From NCBI GenBank assembly GCA_005765155.1, contig VCCP01000008.1, positions 682,001-746,000 of the forward strand: a stretch of DNA of 64,000 bases. The letters are read 5' to 3'. A model generated the notes under the pieces. The model had not been told where the DNA came from and made no database searches. It saw nothing but the letters and a program-made list of their open reading frames with translations. Each line of letters starts with the position of its first letter. Position 1 is the first letter of the stretch. This document shows positions 1 to 15,300 of this stretch, one piece after another. The stretch comes from Zelopaecilomyces penicillatus (taxonomy: Eukaryota; Ascomycota; Sordariomycetes; Hypocreales; Pseudodiploosporaceae). The translations under genes and the position numbers were made by a program.

Positions 1-325
1 GAGAGGGGAACCATATGTCATCTTTGTAGCATGGAGGCAAGTGATGGCGGTGGTCAGATCGATTGTGCTTGATGGGCTGAATAAGCTCATGGGCTGGTCA
101 GTAACAACCTGTACGACATTGCCATCTTCCAATAGTAGTATTCTGGTGCGCAGATTGTCGCAGAGTGTGACCATCTGGTTCCACGCAGCAGAGAAGTGGG
201 TGAGATTGACATGATCTGGTAAGCGATATAAGAACTTGGCAATGTATGAGCCAGGCTGTTTAACAGAGAGAGACATGAGGCCTTCCTGGAGTTTACTGCA
301 TGGATAAGCATCTTTAATGACTTCA
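1..325 (-). other. NRPS module 9, N-terminal part of C9 only (cut by window edge)
   Basis: After T8 the frame runs into a new condensation domain start (YPCSKLQEGLMSLS, then KQPGSYIAKFLYRLP) and stops at base 1 within a segment matching the region upstream of HHxxxDG in C1-C8. This shows that the synthetase has at least nine modules. Confidence 0.88.
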
Positions 326-3300
326 CTATCTTTAAGAGAACATCCACTCCGAATGGCGGCATATAGGGTAGGCTCTCTTATAGATTCCTCAAGCAGGGAA
401 AATGGCTCCAACGACGGGAGCTCATCGCCCTCCCGGCTAATTTCAGTAGCCTTGACAGCAATGGTTGATAGACGAGCATCTTCAAAGATGTCATCAGCGG
501 TAAGGTTTATATTCAGTTCTCGGGCCATAGAGACGAGGCGAATTGCGGCTAGTGAATCACCGCCAATACGCAAAAAGTTATCATCCCGCCCAATTGAATC
601 AGCTGGGAGCTTCAAAATCTCCGCCCACAGTTGTTGGAGGCGAATCTCTATTGAGGTAATAGGTGCCTGTTTGTCTCTTGAACTATCAAGAGTATACTCA
701 TCGAGATCATTTCGCACTAACGAGGCCGTAGTGTTTCGAAGCTTGACGCGGTCCAGTTTAGCGGAGGATATCAAGGGCATATAGTGACAAGGGATAAAGA
801 TTGTAGGAATCATGTAGTTTGGTAGGGTCACCATAAGTTCTTTCATCATTTCCTCAAGGTGAGCCTTAAGTTCATGGCACATGGGTACGAATATGTCTTG
901 GCCGTGTGGATCAGTGTCGGGGCCAGGGGTTTTGGTTGTATCAGTGAAACAGAGGTAGGCAACCAAGTTGGTACTTGCATCAGTCTTAAGGACGTCAACA
1001 GCAACCTGACGAACACCGTACAGAGTGTTGCGAATATGGTGCTCAATCTCACCCAACTCAACCCGAAGGCCACGAACTTTGACCTGGGTATCCTTTCGGC
1101 TAGAGTAGTATAGATTACCATCATGGCCATAGAATCCCAAGTCACCAGTTCTATAGAACCGGTTATAAGTTTGAGCTTCACGCTGAGGAGCCCACTCAGG
1201 GAGCCTAGATACTACAGCAACTGATGTCTTCCCAGCATCAGCGAGATACTCGCGGAGCAAGGGAGGACCTTGAACAACAATCTCTCCTAAACAACCTGTT
1301 GGGGCTAGCCGCTGTGGGTTATCAGCATCTACAACCCATACAAAGGCGCCGACAGACCTGCCAATTGTAAGAGGTGATTCTTTTGTTGAACTCCATTCAT
1401 GAAGAGTACTGAATACACAGGTCTCGGCAGGACCCCAAGCGTTGATGAATTTAGTTTTACCAAACCATGCATCAAGAACGTCTTGCGTAACGGATTCACC
1501 GATAAGAAGCAGAAGATCAAGGCCAGGAAACTTTTCTGGACGAAGGGTCTGGGCAAACGATGGCGTAAGAAAAGCCCAATTCACATTGAACTCGCGAACG
1601 AATATGTCCAGATTGTTAAGGCGTTGTTGATCAGAAGGTATACAAACACAGGCGCCGTGGATCAATGGGGCGATGATTTCGCCAACAGATACATCAAAGA
1701 CAAAAGATGAAAACTGAAGCATACGAACTGTGTGGTCTAGGCCTAATCGGCGGCTAATATCAGTCTGGCTAGTACAAACAGAGCCATGCTGCATTACTAT
1801 ACCCTTTGGAGTGCCTGTACTGCCAGAGGTAAATAGGACGTATGCGGCATCCGACGATGTTGTTTTAATATCACGTTTCCTACTGTTCAAGATACGCTTG
1901 CCTGCCAACATTTGATCAAGATCAGGACCAATTTCAAGAACAGAGTCGAATAACCTTTTGCATAAACTAGCATGACCAGGAGAGCAGAGCGCGATCTTTG
2001 CACATGTTTGCTTTGATACAGCCTGCAGTCGCTGGAAGGGGTGAGCTGGATCAAGGGGAGACCAAGCAGCACCGGCCTTATTGATTGCCAGAATTGCAAC
2101 GATGTACCAGAGAGACTTCTCAAAGACAACATGGATTATATCACCCAGCCCAATAATAAATTGTTCAGAGATGTAGGTGGCGAGCCTGGTAGCAGCACTC
2201 TCAAGTTGTGCATATGTAAGTTCACCATCCCAAGCTGAGACGGCAAATGCGTCAGGGGTAAGGTTAGATTGTCTCTCAATGAGATGATGAACGCAATCCT
2301 CGATTAAAATAGGGCCGTCGCCGTTTGAATTCTTCGCTAGCTCAAGGTCCCAGGGGGAAGCAACACAAACATCAGAAATGATAGTTGCATGGCCACTAAG
2401 GAGCTGCTGGACAACGAATTTGAGCTGTTGAGATAGTGCGGTTATCTGGTTGTCATGAAGAATGGAAGAATTGTAAATAATAAACAAGTCAACGCGATCA
2501 TCATAAGTATGACACTGAATGACCAGAGGATAGCTGTAGTAGTTTTGAAGATGGTTATCCTCAACATGTTGGTTGAGATCTGCTGGTCTTAATACAATGT
2601 TCATATCGCCGCCAGGATTAGCCAAGTATTGCATTGGTTGGATGAGCAGCAAGCTAGTAAAATCACAAGCCTCCTTGGCATCAGGACTCAGTCTAGAGAT
2701 ATTCGCCAGTCCAAATTGCTCATGAGCAACCATTTGAGAGGATTGGTTCTGAATTCCTTGTAGGAATTCAGAAATAGGCTGCTTGTTCTGAAGACGAATC
2801 CGAACTGGGATAGTTGCAAGCGTGGGGCCCGCCATGTCAGTAACACCGCGAACTGGTGCTTGTCGACCAGAAATAGTGGCTCCAAAGCAAACATCGTCTG
2901 TATCACAGTATCTTGCCAACACGATCGCCCAAGCGGCGCGAAGAATGGTGGCTTTAGTGATGGCGATATGAGCAGACTGGGAAAAGTCTAATGTAGTGGT
3001 CATTGTACGTGTAACATCCTTGGGGCTGGACGTGTTTCGGAGCCCAATCATTGGCAATTGAGATTTATTGACATTTTCCAGTTCGTTTCTCCAATAAATG
3101 GATGCCTCCTCCATATTCAACGTGGAGGTGAAGTGAATGAAGTGAGAATAAGGTCGCGGGATAGAAGGTTCAAAGCCGCGGAATGCTTGGACCAAGGTGG
3201 TCATCACCACACCCAAGGACCAGCCATCATGAACAGCATGATGAACCGTCCAGAAAAAGTAGTTATCACCATGTCGGTCACGCAGTAAGGTATAACGCGA

Positions 3301-6300
3301 GAGGGTAGAACCGTATGTCATCTCAAATGCTTGAGTAGAAACGATGGTTGAGTCCAAGTCAGTACCCTTAGCTGACTCCCAAACTATGCCCTGTTTGATT
3401 ACAAGCTGGACATGTGTTTCATTGATCAGCGCAATTCTTGTTCTAAGAGGTTCGCATAGAGCTACTACTTGCTCCCATGCACGCTGAAAGCGGGAAACGG
3501 CAACGTCCTTTGGTAAACGGTATACATACTTGGCGATGTAAGAGCCGGGCTGCCTGATGGATAATGTCATCAGACCTTCCTGAAGAGCTGTACAAGGATA
3601 TGCATCTTGAATAGAGTGGCCGTCTGCCAATTCAAGCTTTTTACTGAATGACGAGCTAGTTATAGTAGCCCTGATAGACTCATCCAAAAGACTGAATGGT
3701 GTAACAACAAGGTCTTCGTCTTCGGTAATGCCAACATTCTTGGCCTTTTTAGCGATGGACATCAGACGGGGATCTTCAAATATGTCTTTGGCGGCGATTG
3801 CCACGCCCTCATCTCGCATAATGTTGATGAAGCGAATAGCAGTTATAGAGTCACCGCCAAGGCTCACGAATGTATCGTCTCGACCTATCTCATGCATGGA
3901 AATCTGAAGGATTTCAGCCCAAATAACCTGAAGCATGGACTCCATCTCTGTTTGCGGCGCACGCTTTTCACCGCCCGAGATCGAGTACTGGCTAAGCTCT
4001 GATGAGCTGAGAGCGGAAGTTCTTGCCTGCAGCTCGTTTCTATTCAGCTTGGTGGAGGTGATTGATGGCATATATTTGCAAGGAATAAACAGTGTAGGGA
4101 CCATATAGGAGGGTAGAGAAACACCCAGTTTACCTCTAACACCTGCAAGTTTGACTTTCAACTCATCATTCATACAGAGGAATGGACCGTCTGAATCAAT
4201 ACTGCTAGAAGCACGTGTCTCATTGCTAAAACATAAGTATGCAACTAGATGAGTGCCATTTTCCCTCTCAAGGACATTGACGGCAACTTGGCGAGCGTCA
4301 GAAATTGCGAGTTGAGTGTGGTGCTCAATCTCACCGAGTTCAACACGAAGTCCGCGAATTTTGATTTGAGTATCCTTACGTGTACAGAACTCAATAGTAC
4401 CGTCTGAGTTATATGAACAGAGGTCACCAGATTTATAAAACCGATTCCAGTGCTGCAACTCTCTTCTTGGTGCCCAATTCGGTAGTCCTGTGAGCGTTGA
4501 TTGTTTTGTTCTTTTAGCGTTTGCAAGATACTCGCGGAGTATAGTGGGACCTTGTATAACAACCTCTCCAAGAGTTCCAATTGGTGCAAGTTTACAAGGA
4601 TCTTCTGGATCAGCAATCCAGCAGAAGCTGCCAACAGGTTGACCAATATTCAGAGGAGAATCATGGGGAGATTTCCACTCATGAAGTGTACTGAAACAAC
4701 ACGTCTCAGCTGGCCCCCAGCCATTGATTAATCGCAGCTTTCCAAACCATGTCTGGAAAACATCCCGTGGCACAGCCTCACCTGCGAGAAGAAGAAGCTG
4801 TAAACTTGGCAAATCCTCAGGCTTGAGTGTTCGCGTGAAGGATGGTGTTAGGTAAGCCCAACTGATCTCATTCTGGCAAATGAATTCCTTGAGACAATTC
4901 ATACGGGTGTGCTCAGAGGGCACACAAATAGTAGCTCCCTTGATGAATGGGGCTATAATTTCACCAATTGACAAATCAAAGACAAAGGCCGCAAATTGGA
5001 GCATTCTCACGCCTGATGTGAGACCAAGCCGTTCCGAAATTGCAATCTGACTCGTGCAAACTGTACCATGCTCCATAACGAGACCTTTCGGGGTTCCTGT
5101 ACTTCCCGAAGTAAAAAGAACATATACAGCATCTCGGGGAGACACATTCACTTTAGGGCTTTTTGGACTTGTATAGCTCTTACACAGGCTTGCGTTAAGT
5201 TGAGGTGATACTTCAATCACTGTCTCAACAAGACTGGCACACAACTCAAAGTTGGAGGGCGAGACGAGAGCAATCCTAGAGCGGGTCTGACTGGTGACTT
5301 GTTGGAGACGCTGGATTGGATGTGATGAATCCAAAGGCACCCAGGCAGCGCCGGCCTTGTTAATAGCTAAAATGGATACGAAGTGCCACAAGGACTTTTC
5401 GAAACACACATGAATTAAATCTCCCACCTGGACGCGAACAACTTCCACAAGATGGCGAGCAAGTCTGTTGGCCATGATGTCTAATTCACGGAAGGTAAGT
5501 TGACCGTCCCAAGCAGAAATTGCTACTGTGTTAGGTCGAGTTGTAGCTTGATGTTCAAAAAGAGTATGAACACATGAATCGATAATCTCGGTGTCCGCCG
5601 ACGCAGCATTCCACTTCACCGCTTGTTCGAGATCTTGAGGACCGGATATAGAAATGGTCCTCAAAGAAGCTTGACCCCCTTGACACAATTGATTGACAAC
5701 ATGGTCGAACTGATACGCCAACGCCTCCAGGGGAGTCTTGGATAGAACTTCGGGGTCATATATCAGCAACAGCTCAATGGAGTCATCGAATACATGGGCC
5801 TGGATAACCAAGGGGTAAGTGAAATAGCCCTGCATTAAATCTTCAACGGAGTTTCCATCATCGAGAGCCGGCACGAGTAGCGTATGATAGGAGCTTTCTT
5901 CTGACTCTTTATCGGTTGAATCAAGGTGAGTGCGAGGCTGAATGACAAGCAAACTGGAGAAGTTACAGGCATCCTTGGCATTAGAACCCAGCTTGGTGAT
6001 ATTTGATAGGCCGTATTGCTCATAAGGAATCATTGTAGCTGCCTGTGATTGGATTTCCTGCAAGAATGTAGACACAGTCTGTTCCCTGTCCAAACGTACA
6101 CGAACAGGAACTGTAGCAACAACAGGGCCAGGCATATCCAATAGGCCGGGAACAGGCGCTTGACGACCTGAAATAGTGGTACCAAAGCAGACATCATCCG
6201 AATCGCAATATCTAGCGAGAACCAAAGCCCATGTCGCTCTTAGTATAGTAGCTTTTGTAATAGTGCTATTGGCAATAGATGGGAAGTTAATTGCCTTTCT

Positions 6301-9300
6301 CATTATTCGGGTGGTCCCACTTGACTCTACGCGAGGTTTAGGTGGGAAGGTAGCCCGTTTTGCGTTCTGCAGCTGGCCAGCCCAGTAATTTCTAGCTTCC
6401 GTGTCCTCAAGAGAAATAGTATAGTTGATAAACGAGGAGTACTTTGAAATGTTAGGAACTTCGAGCTCTTGATAAGCTTGATAGAGTGTGTTCATAATGA
6501 TGCGAATAGTCCAACCATCATGGACAGCATGATGAACGGTCCAAATGAAGTGAGTGCCTTGCGCACGATCATGTATAAGACTATAGTAATTAAGATCGGA
6601 GCCAAAGCTCATCTCCATTGACTTGCCTGAGCGTGTGGCCATCTGTAGATCTGTGACGTGATTCGTCCAAATGGCCGGCCCCTTAAGGACTATCTGAACA
6701 CAGATCCCATCAACTGTTATTATCCTTGTACGCAAGTTAGCACACAGAGCGAGCGTCCGTTCCCAAGAAGCCTTAAAACGGGCAATGTCTACTGTGTCGG
6801 GAAGACGATAGATATATTTAGCGATGTAAGAGCCCGGCTGTTTCAGTGACAGGGCCATTAGTCCCTCCTGAAATTGAGTACAGGGATAAGCATCTTCAAT
6901 TGTGTGGCCAGCGGGCAATAATAGCTTGGACAGTATATCCTTCCTTGTAGTCAGGTCATGTAGAGGCTGTGGTAACAGGCTAAATGGGGCAACATCCACA
7001 TAGCTATCAATAGAAGCTGAGTGGCCAGCCTGTGCAGCCAGTGATGATAATCGCGGATCATCAAACACATTCTTAACATTAAGCACGATGCCAGCCTCTC
7101 GAGCAACATGCACTAGCCTGATTGCTGTGATGGAATCACCACCTAGGCCAAGGAAACTGTCATCCCGTCCGATGTTGCTGAGTGGGATAGACAGGATTTC
7201 CGCCCAGATCTTCTGGAGCCGTGATTCTATTTGAGTCTCAGGGGCACGCTTATCAGCGCTACCGAGCGCATAGGAAGACAGCTCCTCACGAGAAAGACTT
7301 GAAAAAAGTTGCTTCAACTTATTTCTATCGAGTTTGGTTGAAGTTATAGTCGGCATGTAAGAACAAGGGATGAAGAAAGTAGGAACCATGTATCTCGGCA
7401 GAGCAATGTTCAGCGCTGAAACTAATGAGATTGACGTCTTTCGAATGCCATCATCCACTTGCATAAAAGGGTTTTCAGGTCGCTGCTTGTTAGTTGCCGA
7501 AGTCTTGTTGGTGGCGTCAGAAAACGAAAAGTATGCAACGAGGTTAGAGCCTCCTGTATCGCCATCAATCACATCCACCACAACTTGCTGCACACCAGGC
7601 ATATTTTCACGAATGTGATGTTCAACTTCGCCAAGTTCGACACGAAGACCACGAATCTTGATCTGAGTATCTTTTCGGCTAGCGAATTCGATTGTACCAT
7701 CAGAATTATACGAACAAAGATCACCAGTTTTGTAAAACCTATTCCAGTGCTGATTTTTGCGGTGAGGTGCCCATGCAGGCAAGGTTGTTACGGAAGCAGC
7801 AGATGTACGACCAGGATCGGCCAGGTACTCTCTTAGTAGAGTCGGCCCTTGAATAACAACCTCGCCAAGGGTGCCTACAGGAGCAAGACGATTGGGGTTG
7901 TCTGGCTCGACAATCCAACAAAAGCCACCAACCGGCCTACCAACAGTTAGGGGTGACTCGTTGGTAGACTTCCACTCATGTAGAGTGCTGAAGCAGCATG
8001 TCTCGGCCGGACCCCAACCGTTTATAAGGCGGACTTTTCCGAACCATGTATGCAATACATCGCGAGGTACAGCCTCACCAGCAAGCAAAAGCAGTGTGAG
8101 AGAGGGCACGTCGAGCGGCCTAAGAGTGCGAGTGAATGATGGAGTGAGGTATGCCCAATTGATGTCCATAGCACAGATAAAGTCCTCGAGGCTATTGAGT
8201 CGGGTATGGTCGGAGGGTACACAAACAGTAGCGCCCATAATCAAGGGTGCAATGATCTCGCCGATTGATAGATCAAAGACGAATGCGGCAAATTGCAGCA
8301 TTCGAACGTTGGCGGTTAGCCCGAGTCTCTTGGAAATAGCTACCTGACTTGTGCACACTGAGGCGTGTTCCATCACCAAACCCTTCGGTATGCCAGTGGA
8401 GCCAGAGGTGAATAACACATATGCGGCGCTACGAGAGGTGACGTGGACAGCTGGGCCAATTGTACTAGTTGTGATTTTTGCTCGAAGCTTGGTATCCAAA
8501 GCCTCACACACCTCGACCACAGTTGATACAAGATTCAAGCAAGTTTTGGCGTTCTCAATTGAGGCCAGAGCAACAAAAGCTTTAGTCTGGGCAATAATCT
8601 GCTGCAGCCGTTGCGTTGGGTGAGAAGGGTCAAGTGGCACCCACGCAGCGCCAGCTTTATTGATCGCTAAAATGGAGACGAAATACCAAGCAGACTTCTC
8701 AAACATGACATGAACAAAGCTATGCGGCCTGACACCGCAGCTTTTCACTAGGTAGTGAGCCAGCCTGTTGGCGGCTTTGTTCAGATCGCTATATGTAAGT
8801 TCGAGATCCCAGGCTCGAATAGCCAGAGCATCTGGCCTAGATATGGCCTGCTTCTCGACGAGGTTATGGAAACAGGAGTCGATGATTTCGGGTTTTTCTT
8901 GATTCCAATCTCGAGAACGTTCGAGATCCCAGTCACCGGAGACACAAATAGAACTGAGTGGTGCGTTGGTATGTGATATAAGTTGCTGAAGAACGGTATC
9001 AAAGTGTTGAGCCAAACCCTGCATTTGTGGTTGGGAAAGAATGCTCGTGTTATATACAAGTAGTAACGTGATATGACTGTCATAGATATGGCCCTGAACA
9101 ACAAGGGGATAAGTGAAGTAGCCATCTGCAATTTTACCCGATTCAGGCGCTGTTAGAATAGGAACCTCGCCGATGCCATCATGATCAATAATCTGAGCTG
9201 GCTGTATAACCAACAGGCTAGAAAAATCACAGGCATCTTGGGCATCAGGCCCTAACTTGGAGATCTGTTGCAACCCAAACTGCTCATGAGGGATCATCTC

Positions 9301-12300
9301 GGTGGCCTGAGATTGCAAGTCGTGCAGAAACTCGGTGACAGACTGGTGCTTTGTGAGCAATACTCTCACGGGAATGGTTGCTACAGCAGGGCCTGCCATA
9401 TTAGTGATACCCTCTACAGGTGCCTGTCGGCCAGATACTGTTATACCAAACGTGACATCGTTGGTATCAGAGTAGCGAGCAAGAACAATCGCCCAGGCTG
9501 CCCGAACCATTGTCGCGGCAGTGATGGATTGGTCGTATCTTTTGGGGAAGCTAATTGTCTTCTCTAGAGTTGCCGAAGATTTGTGATGAGACGCTGCCAT
9601 CAATGCGTGCTCAGTAGATGGGAAAGAAGCTCTGCGGGCATCTTGGAGGTAGGTAGTCCAGAATTGACTGGCAGCATCATGATTTACATTGAGGGTGTAA
9701 TGAACAAATCGTGTAAATGGCTCTTGCACAACCGGGGGTCTGTTGTGGTAATTATCGTGGAATTGGCTTAGATTGAGCTTGACACTCCAACCGTCAAATA
9801 TGGCATGATGCATTGTCCAAACGAAATAGACTTGATCATGATCTCGGATGAGCATGTAGCGTGACAAGCTGGAGCCATAACTCATCTCGAGGTTGTCTGT
9901 ATAGTCCATATATGATGATAGGTCCTGGATCAGCGATTTTTCCCCATCTTTCCAAATGTCATCATCTCTGAGGACAAGCTGTAATGACTTCTCATTGACA
10001 AGGACGATTCGAGTTCGCAAGTTGCTGGACATATTGATAGTTTGTTGCCATGCAGATTTGAACCGCGAAATATCAGTCGAATGCCCAACTCGATATACAA
10101 AACTAGCAATGTATGATCCAGGTCGTTTGACGGAGAGAGCCATCAAGCCTTCTTGGAAAGGCGTACATGGGTATGCATCCAGAATTTCGTCATTCTGGGA
10201 GAATCCGAGTTGCTGAAGGGTCTGGTTATCAGAAAGCTCGTCACGCGCCTTTACGTCTAGCAGATCGAACGGTTCCAAGATGCGAACCTCATGGCAATTG
10301 CTTGTCGTAATGCTTAATGTCTCAGCCAATTCCCACAATCGAGGGAATTGGAAAATGTCACCCACGCTTAGTGCGATACCTTGTTCGCGGGATACTGAGA
10401 CTAGACGAATAGCGGCCACAGAATCACCTCCAATCTGCAGGAAGCTGTCATCTCGACCGATGAACTGCGCTGAGATGTTGAGTACCTGACTCCACAACAA
10501 CTGCAATTGGCTTTCCATGGCAGTGATCGGAGCATTCTTTGTTTCGCAAGTGAGTGAGTACTTGGCTATTTCACTTGGGCTAAGTACTGCTGACTGTTGT
10601 TTCAGAGTCTTGCGGTCCAGCTTGGTTGAAATAAGCGTTGGTATGTACTTGCACGGGAAATAAATCGAAGGCACCATGTAATACGGCAAAACGGAGCCTA
10701 GTTGAATGATCAAGCTGCCAATGACAGCTTTGAGTGCCTCATCGAGAGGAAGAAAAAGGTCTTCTTCAACACCCAGCTTAGTGTCATCATTGAAACAGAT
10801 GAATGCAACCAGTGTTGATGTTGATTCAGACTCAAGAACATCTACAGCGATCTGACGGACCCCTTCTAGCTTTCGTTTAATATGATGCTCAATCTCTCCA
10901 AGCTCTACACGGAGACCGCGGATCTTGACCTGGGTGTCTTTGCGATCAAGGTATTGAATGGTACCGTCTTCCTCATATTTCCCCAAGTCTCCGGTAAGGT
11001 AAAAGCGGTTCCAAATTGGAGAATAGGAATGGGGAGCCCATGTTGGTGCAATAATCAACGCGGCATCAGTCTTTTCTTTGTTATGGAGATACTCGTTGAG
11101 CAGGATAGGACCCTGAACAGCAATCTCACCAATACACCCAACTGGAGCCAAACGTGTAGGATTATTGGTATCGACAATCCAGCAGAAGCCTCCAATCGAA
11201 TGGCCAATATTGGTTGGTGACTCGGTGATACTAGTCCACTCGTTGGTAGCGGCTATCACGGTAGCCTCTGTGGGACCCCATCCGTTGATTACACGAGCTT
11301 TACCAAACCAAAGATCCATGACAATGCGGTTCGGCGCCTCACCGACAAGTACCAGTAGATTCAGAGACGGCATGTCATCGGGATTAATAGTTCGAGCAAT
11401 CGTGGAGGTCAGGAAGGCAATGTTCACATTCCAATCGCAAACGAATTTATCCAATGCGTTCATCTGCATATCCCAAGAAGGGATACAGACACATGCACCT
11501 ATAATCAATGGCGCAATGATCTCTGCAAGAGAAATGTCAAAGACAAAGGGGCAGTATTGTAGCACACGATCGGTTGAGCTCATGCCAAACCTCTTACCTA
11601 GAGCAACTTGGCTGGTAGATAATGCGATGTGAGGGATCACCACACCTTTCGGGGCGCCAGTGCTGCCAGAGGTGAACATGATATAAGCCATATCACGGGA
11701 CGAGATCTTTACAGCAGGGCTCTTGGAAGACCAGTGCGAATTTCTAGAAAGTTTGGTATCAAGTTCCATAGACACCTCAAGAACGTCTGCCACAAGATTA
11801 ATACACTTTGAAGCATTATCTGGTGATGTAAGAGATAGTCTGGATCTTGTCTGAGAAACAATTTGTTGGTGCCGTTGAGGGGGGTGGGCTGGGTCAAGTG
11901 GTGACCAAGCTGCACCCGCTTGGTTGATAGCCAGGATTGCAATGATATACCAAGCTGACTTCTCAAAACATACATGAACAATCTCTCCAACCGAGACTTT
12001 GTATTGTTTCACAAGATAATTTGAGAGTCGATTGACAGCCCTGGTAAGCTCGCGATATGTGAAATTCTTGTCCCAGGCAGCGATAGCTTCAGCATTGGGC
12101 TGGCGGGAAGCGGTATCAGCAATCAGGTTATTGATATAGTCATTAATAACCTCAGGTTCCTCTCCGTTGAACTCGATGGCCTTTTCGATATCCCATTGAC
12201 CTGAAAGAGAGACATCGCTGAGGCACTTGTTGTCTTTGGCTACAAGTTGTTGCACTACATGATTGAAGTGCTGTGAAAGGATCGACATTCGTGTCTGCGA

Positions 12301-15300
12301 AAGCATAGATGAATCGTAGATCAGGACTAATTTGGCACTTTTTTCATCGACATGGACTTGAACAATAAGAGGGTAACTGAAATAACCCTGCATAGTCTCG
12401 AATTCTGTGAAAGAGTCATCGTTTACAAGCACAGGGCTATTGCCTTCCGTCTTAACACTCAGGTGCTGGAGGGGCTGGACAACTAACAGACTGGTAAAGT
12501 TGCAGGCTTCTCTATAACCAGATTCCAATTTCGAAATGTTTTGTAAACCATACTGCTCAAAGGTTATCATCTCAGATGATTGATTCTGGACATCGCGCAA
12601 GAACTTGGAAATGGATTCCTGCTTGTCAAGACGGATCCGGACCGGTACGGTTGCCAAAGTCAGACCCGTCATTTCCGTCAAACCTGGGATATCGGCCTGG
12701 CGACCGGAGACGCTGACACCAAAGCAGACATCATCATCGTTGCAATAACGAGCCAGTACGACAGCCCACGCAGCACGGAGTATAGTCGCCTTCGTAATAC
12801 CAGAGCTTGGCGTTTCAGGGAGATCAATAGTCTTTTCTAAAATGCAAGTCGCACCACCAGATGTGCCAGAAACAGGAGGCGGTGGGTATGTGGCCTTGGT
12901 GGCACCATGCAGCTGGTTTCTCCAGTAGTTGGCCGCATCATCACATTCTGTATCTAGTGTAAATTTGACAAAGCGAGCATAAGGTGTGGGTTTGGACACT
13001 TCAGCGCCGTAATATAAACTGTGGAGAGTATGCAGCATGAGGCGCATGGTCCAACCATCAAAGATGGCGTGATGGATTGACCAAACCAGATATCGGTCAC
13101 CGTTTTCATTTTGAGCTATCACCGACTGTGACAGCATAGAGCCATAGCTCATCTGACTGCTCTTTATAGCAGCAAGAGCGGAAGCTAGATCATATGAGCT
13201 CATGTCTCTGTCTCTTTGATCCTTCAGCACGACCTGAACGGCAACACCATTGCCTAGGAGCACAATTCTAGTCCTAAGGTTGGTGCACACTGAAATAGTG
13301 CGTTGCCAAGCGGATTGAAAACGCTCGAGGACGATGTAGTCAGGTAGAAGGTACACGTATTTTGCTATATACGAGCCGCGCTGCTTGACAGACAAGGCCA
13401 TAAGGCCCTCTTGCAATTTCGTGCAAGGCAACACATCTTCAATCACTTGATCTGATTCCAAGTTGCATGCATCTCTCAAGCCATCACTACGAGCAAAGGT
13501 ATATGAGTCTTCGTCGAGAAGACTGTATGGGGATAGAAGCGCTTCGTCGTCCACGCCTTGGTCAGCCCGTTCAGCATGGGTAGCAATTATATAGAGTCGA
13601 GGGTCATTGAAGATATCCTGTACAGTCAGTGAGATTCCTGAATCTCGAGCGCTCTTGACAAGATGAATTGCAGTGATTGAATCACCTCCCAAAGCCAAGA
13701 AGCTATCGTCACGACCAATCTCTGATTGAGGAATTGATAGAATATCAGCCCAGATCTTTTGAAGGAGATGCTCCATGTCCGTCTTTGGCTCGTTTTTCTT
13801 ACTATCACGGAGCGAATAGCAAGAAAGCTGTTGAACATCCAGAGAACAAGTCAACCGCTTCAACGTATTTCTGTCGAGCTTGGTAGAGGATATCGTTGGC
13901 ATATACTTGCAGGTAATAAAGAGCGTGGGTATCATGTATCGAGGCAAGGAAGCAACAAGCTTGCCCAGCATAGCTGTGATAGCAGACTGCATATCTGTAG
14001 TCAAAGGAATAAAGATGTCATCGTGATTACCATTGACAGTGGTCGTTTTCGTATCGTCATTGAAGCAGAGATAAGAGGCAAGAGAGGTCGCCCCAGACTC
14101 GGTTTTATATACATCAACAACAGCTTGACGCACGTCTGGCAGAGCCTCACGGATATGCTGTGCAATCTCACTAAGCTCGATACGAAGCCCTCGAATTTTG
14201 ACTTGGGTATCCTTGCGGCTATAGAACTCGAGAGTACCATTAGCATTGAAGAAGCAAAGATCTCCAGACTTGTAAAATCTATTCCAGGCCGCAATATTTC
14301 GTCGAGGTGCCCAAGCCGGCAACGATGATATAATAGCTTCATTCGTTCGCAGAGAATCGGATAGGTATTCGCGAAGAAGCGTTGGTCCTTGGATAACCAC
14401 TTCGCCGATACAGCCTGTTGGGGCTAATTGCTGTGTATTCTCGGTATCAACAACCCAGCAGCATCCACCAACAGGCCGCCCAATAGTCAAGGGCGATTCG
14501 GAAATACACTCCCATTCATGTAATGTGCTAAAGCAGCAAGTTTCAGCAGGGCCCCATCCATTGACAAGACGTAGCTTGCCAAACCATGTATCAAGAATAT
14601 CACGGCCAACAGCTTCGCCAGCAAGGAGCAGAAGCTCTAGAGTTGGCAACTCTTCCGGTTTGAGGGTCCTAACAAATGATGGGGTGAGATATGCCCAGTT
14701 GATGTTCATGTCTCTAACAAAATCACTGAGTCTATTCATGCGGATTTCTTCAGAAGGAACACAAATTGATGCACCAGTAATCAATGGTCCTATAATCTCG
14801 CCAATTGAAAGATCAAACACATAAGAGGCAAACTGAAGCATCCTAACACTAGGTGAAAGACCCAAGCGCTTGGCGATAGCGGTGGCACTGGTGCAAACAG
14901 ATCCGTGCTCCATTACAAGACCCTTGGGTGTTCCGGTGCTTCCAGACGTAAAAAGAACATATACAGGATCTCTGGAGGTGACGTTTGTTACAGGGCCCTG
15001 TTGACCAGTGTAGGTCTTAATAAGGGTCTTGTCCAGTTGATCGGAGACTTCAATTACTCTCTCAACAAGAGTGGCACAGAGCTTTGAATTTGATGGGGAT
15101 GAGAGTGCGAGCTTGGCACGAGTTTGACCAACTATTTGTTGCAGACGCTGAACGGGATAGGAAGAATCAAGCGGCACCCAGGCAGCACCCGCCTTATTGA
15201 TAGCGAGGATAGCGATGAAATGATACAGGGATTTCTCAAAACAAACATGAACCAAATCGCCAATCTTGACGTTTCCATATTCAACAAGATGATAGGCAAC

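Noticed and set aside
1..400. NRPS termination or release domain
   Set aside because: The frame is still inside a condensation domain at the window edge, so chain release cannot be described.
317..784. Plus-strand 155-codon frame and many similar frames within 1-28308
   Set aside because: They lie antisense or out of frame to the NRPS and repeat at each module in step with carrier domains; they are shadows of the conserved coding sequence.
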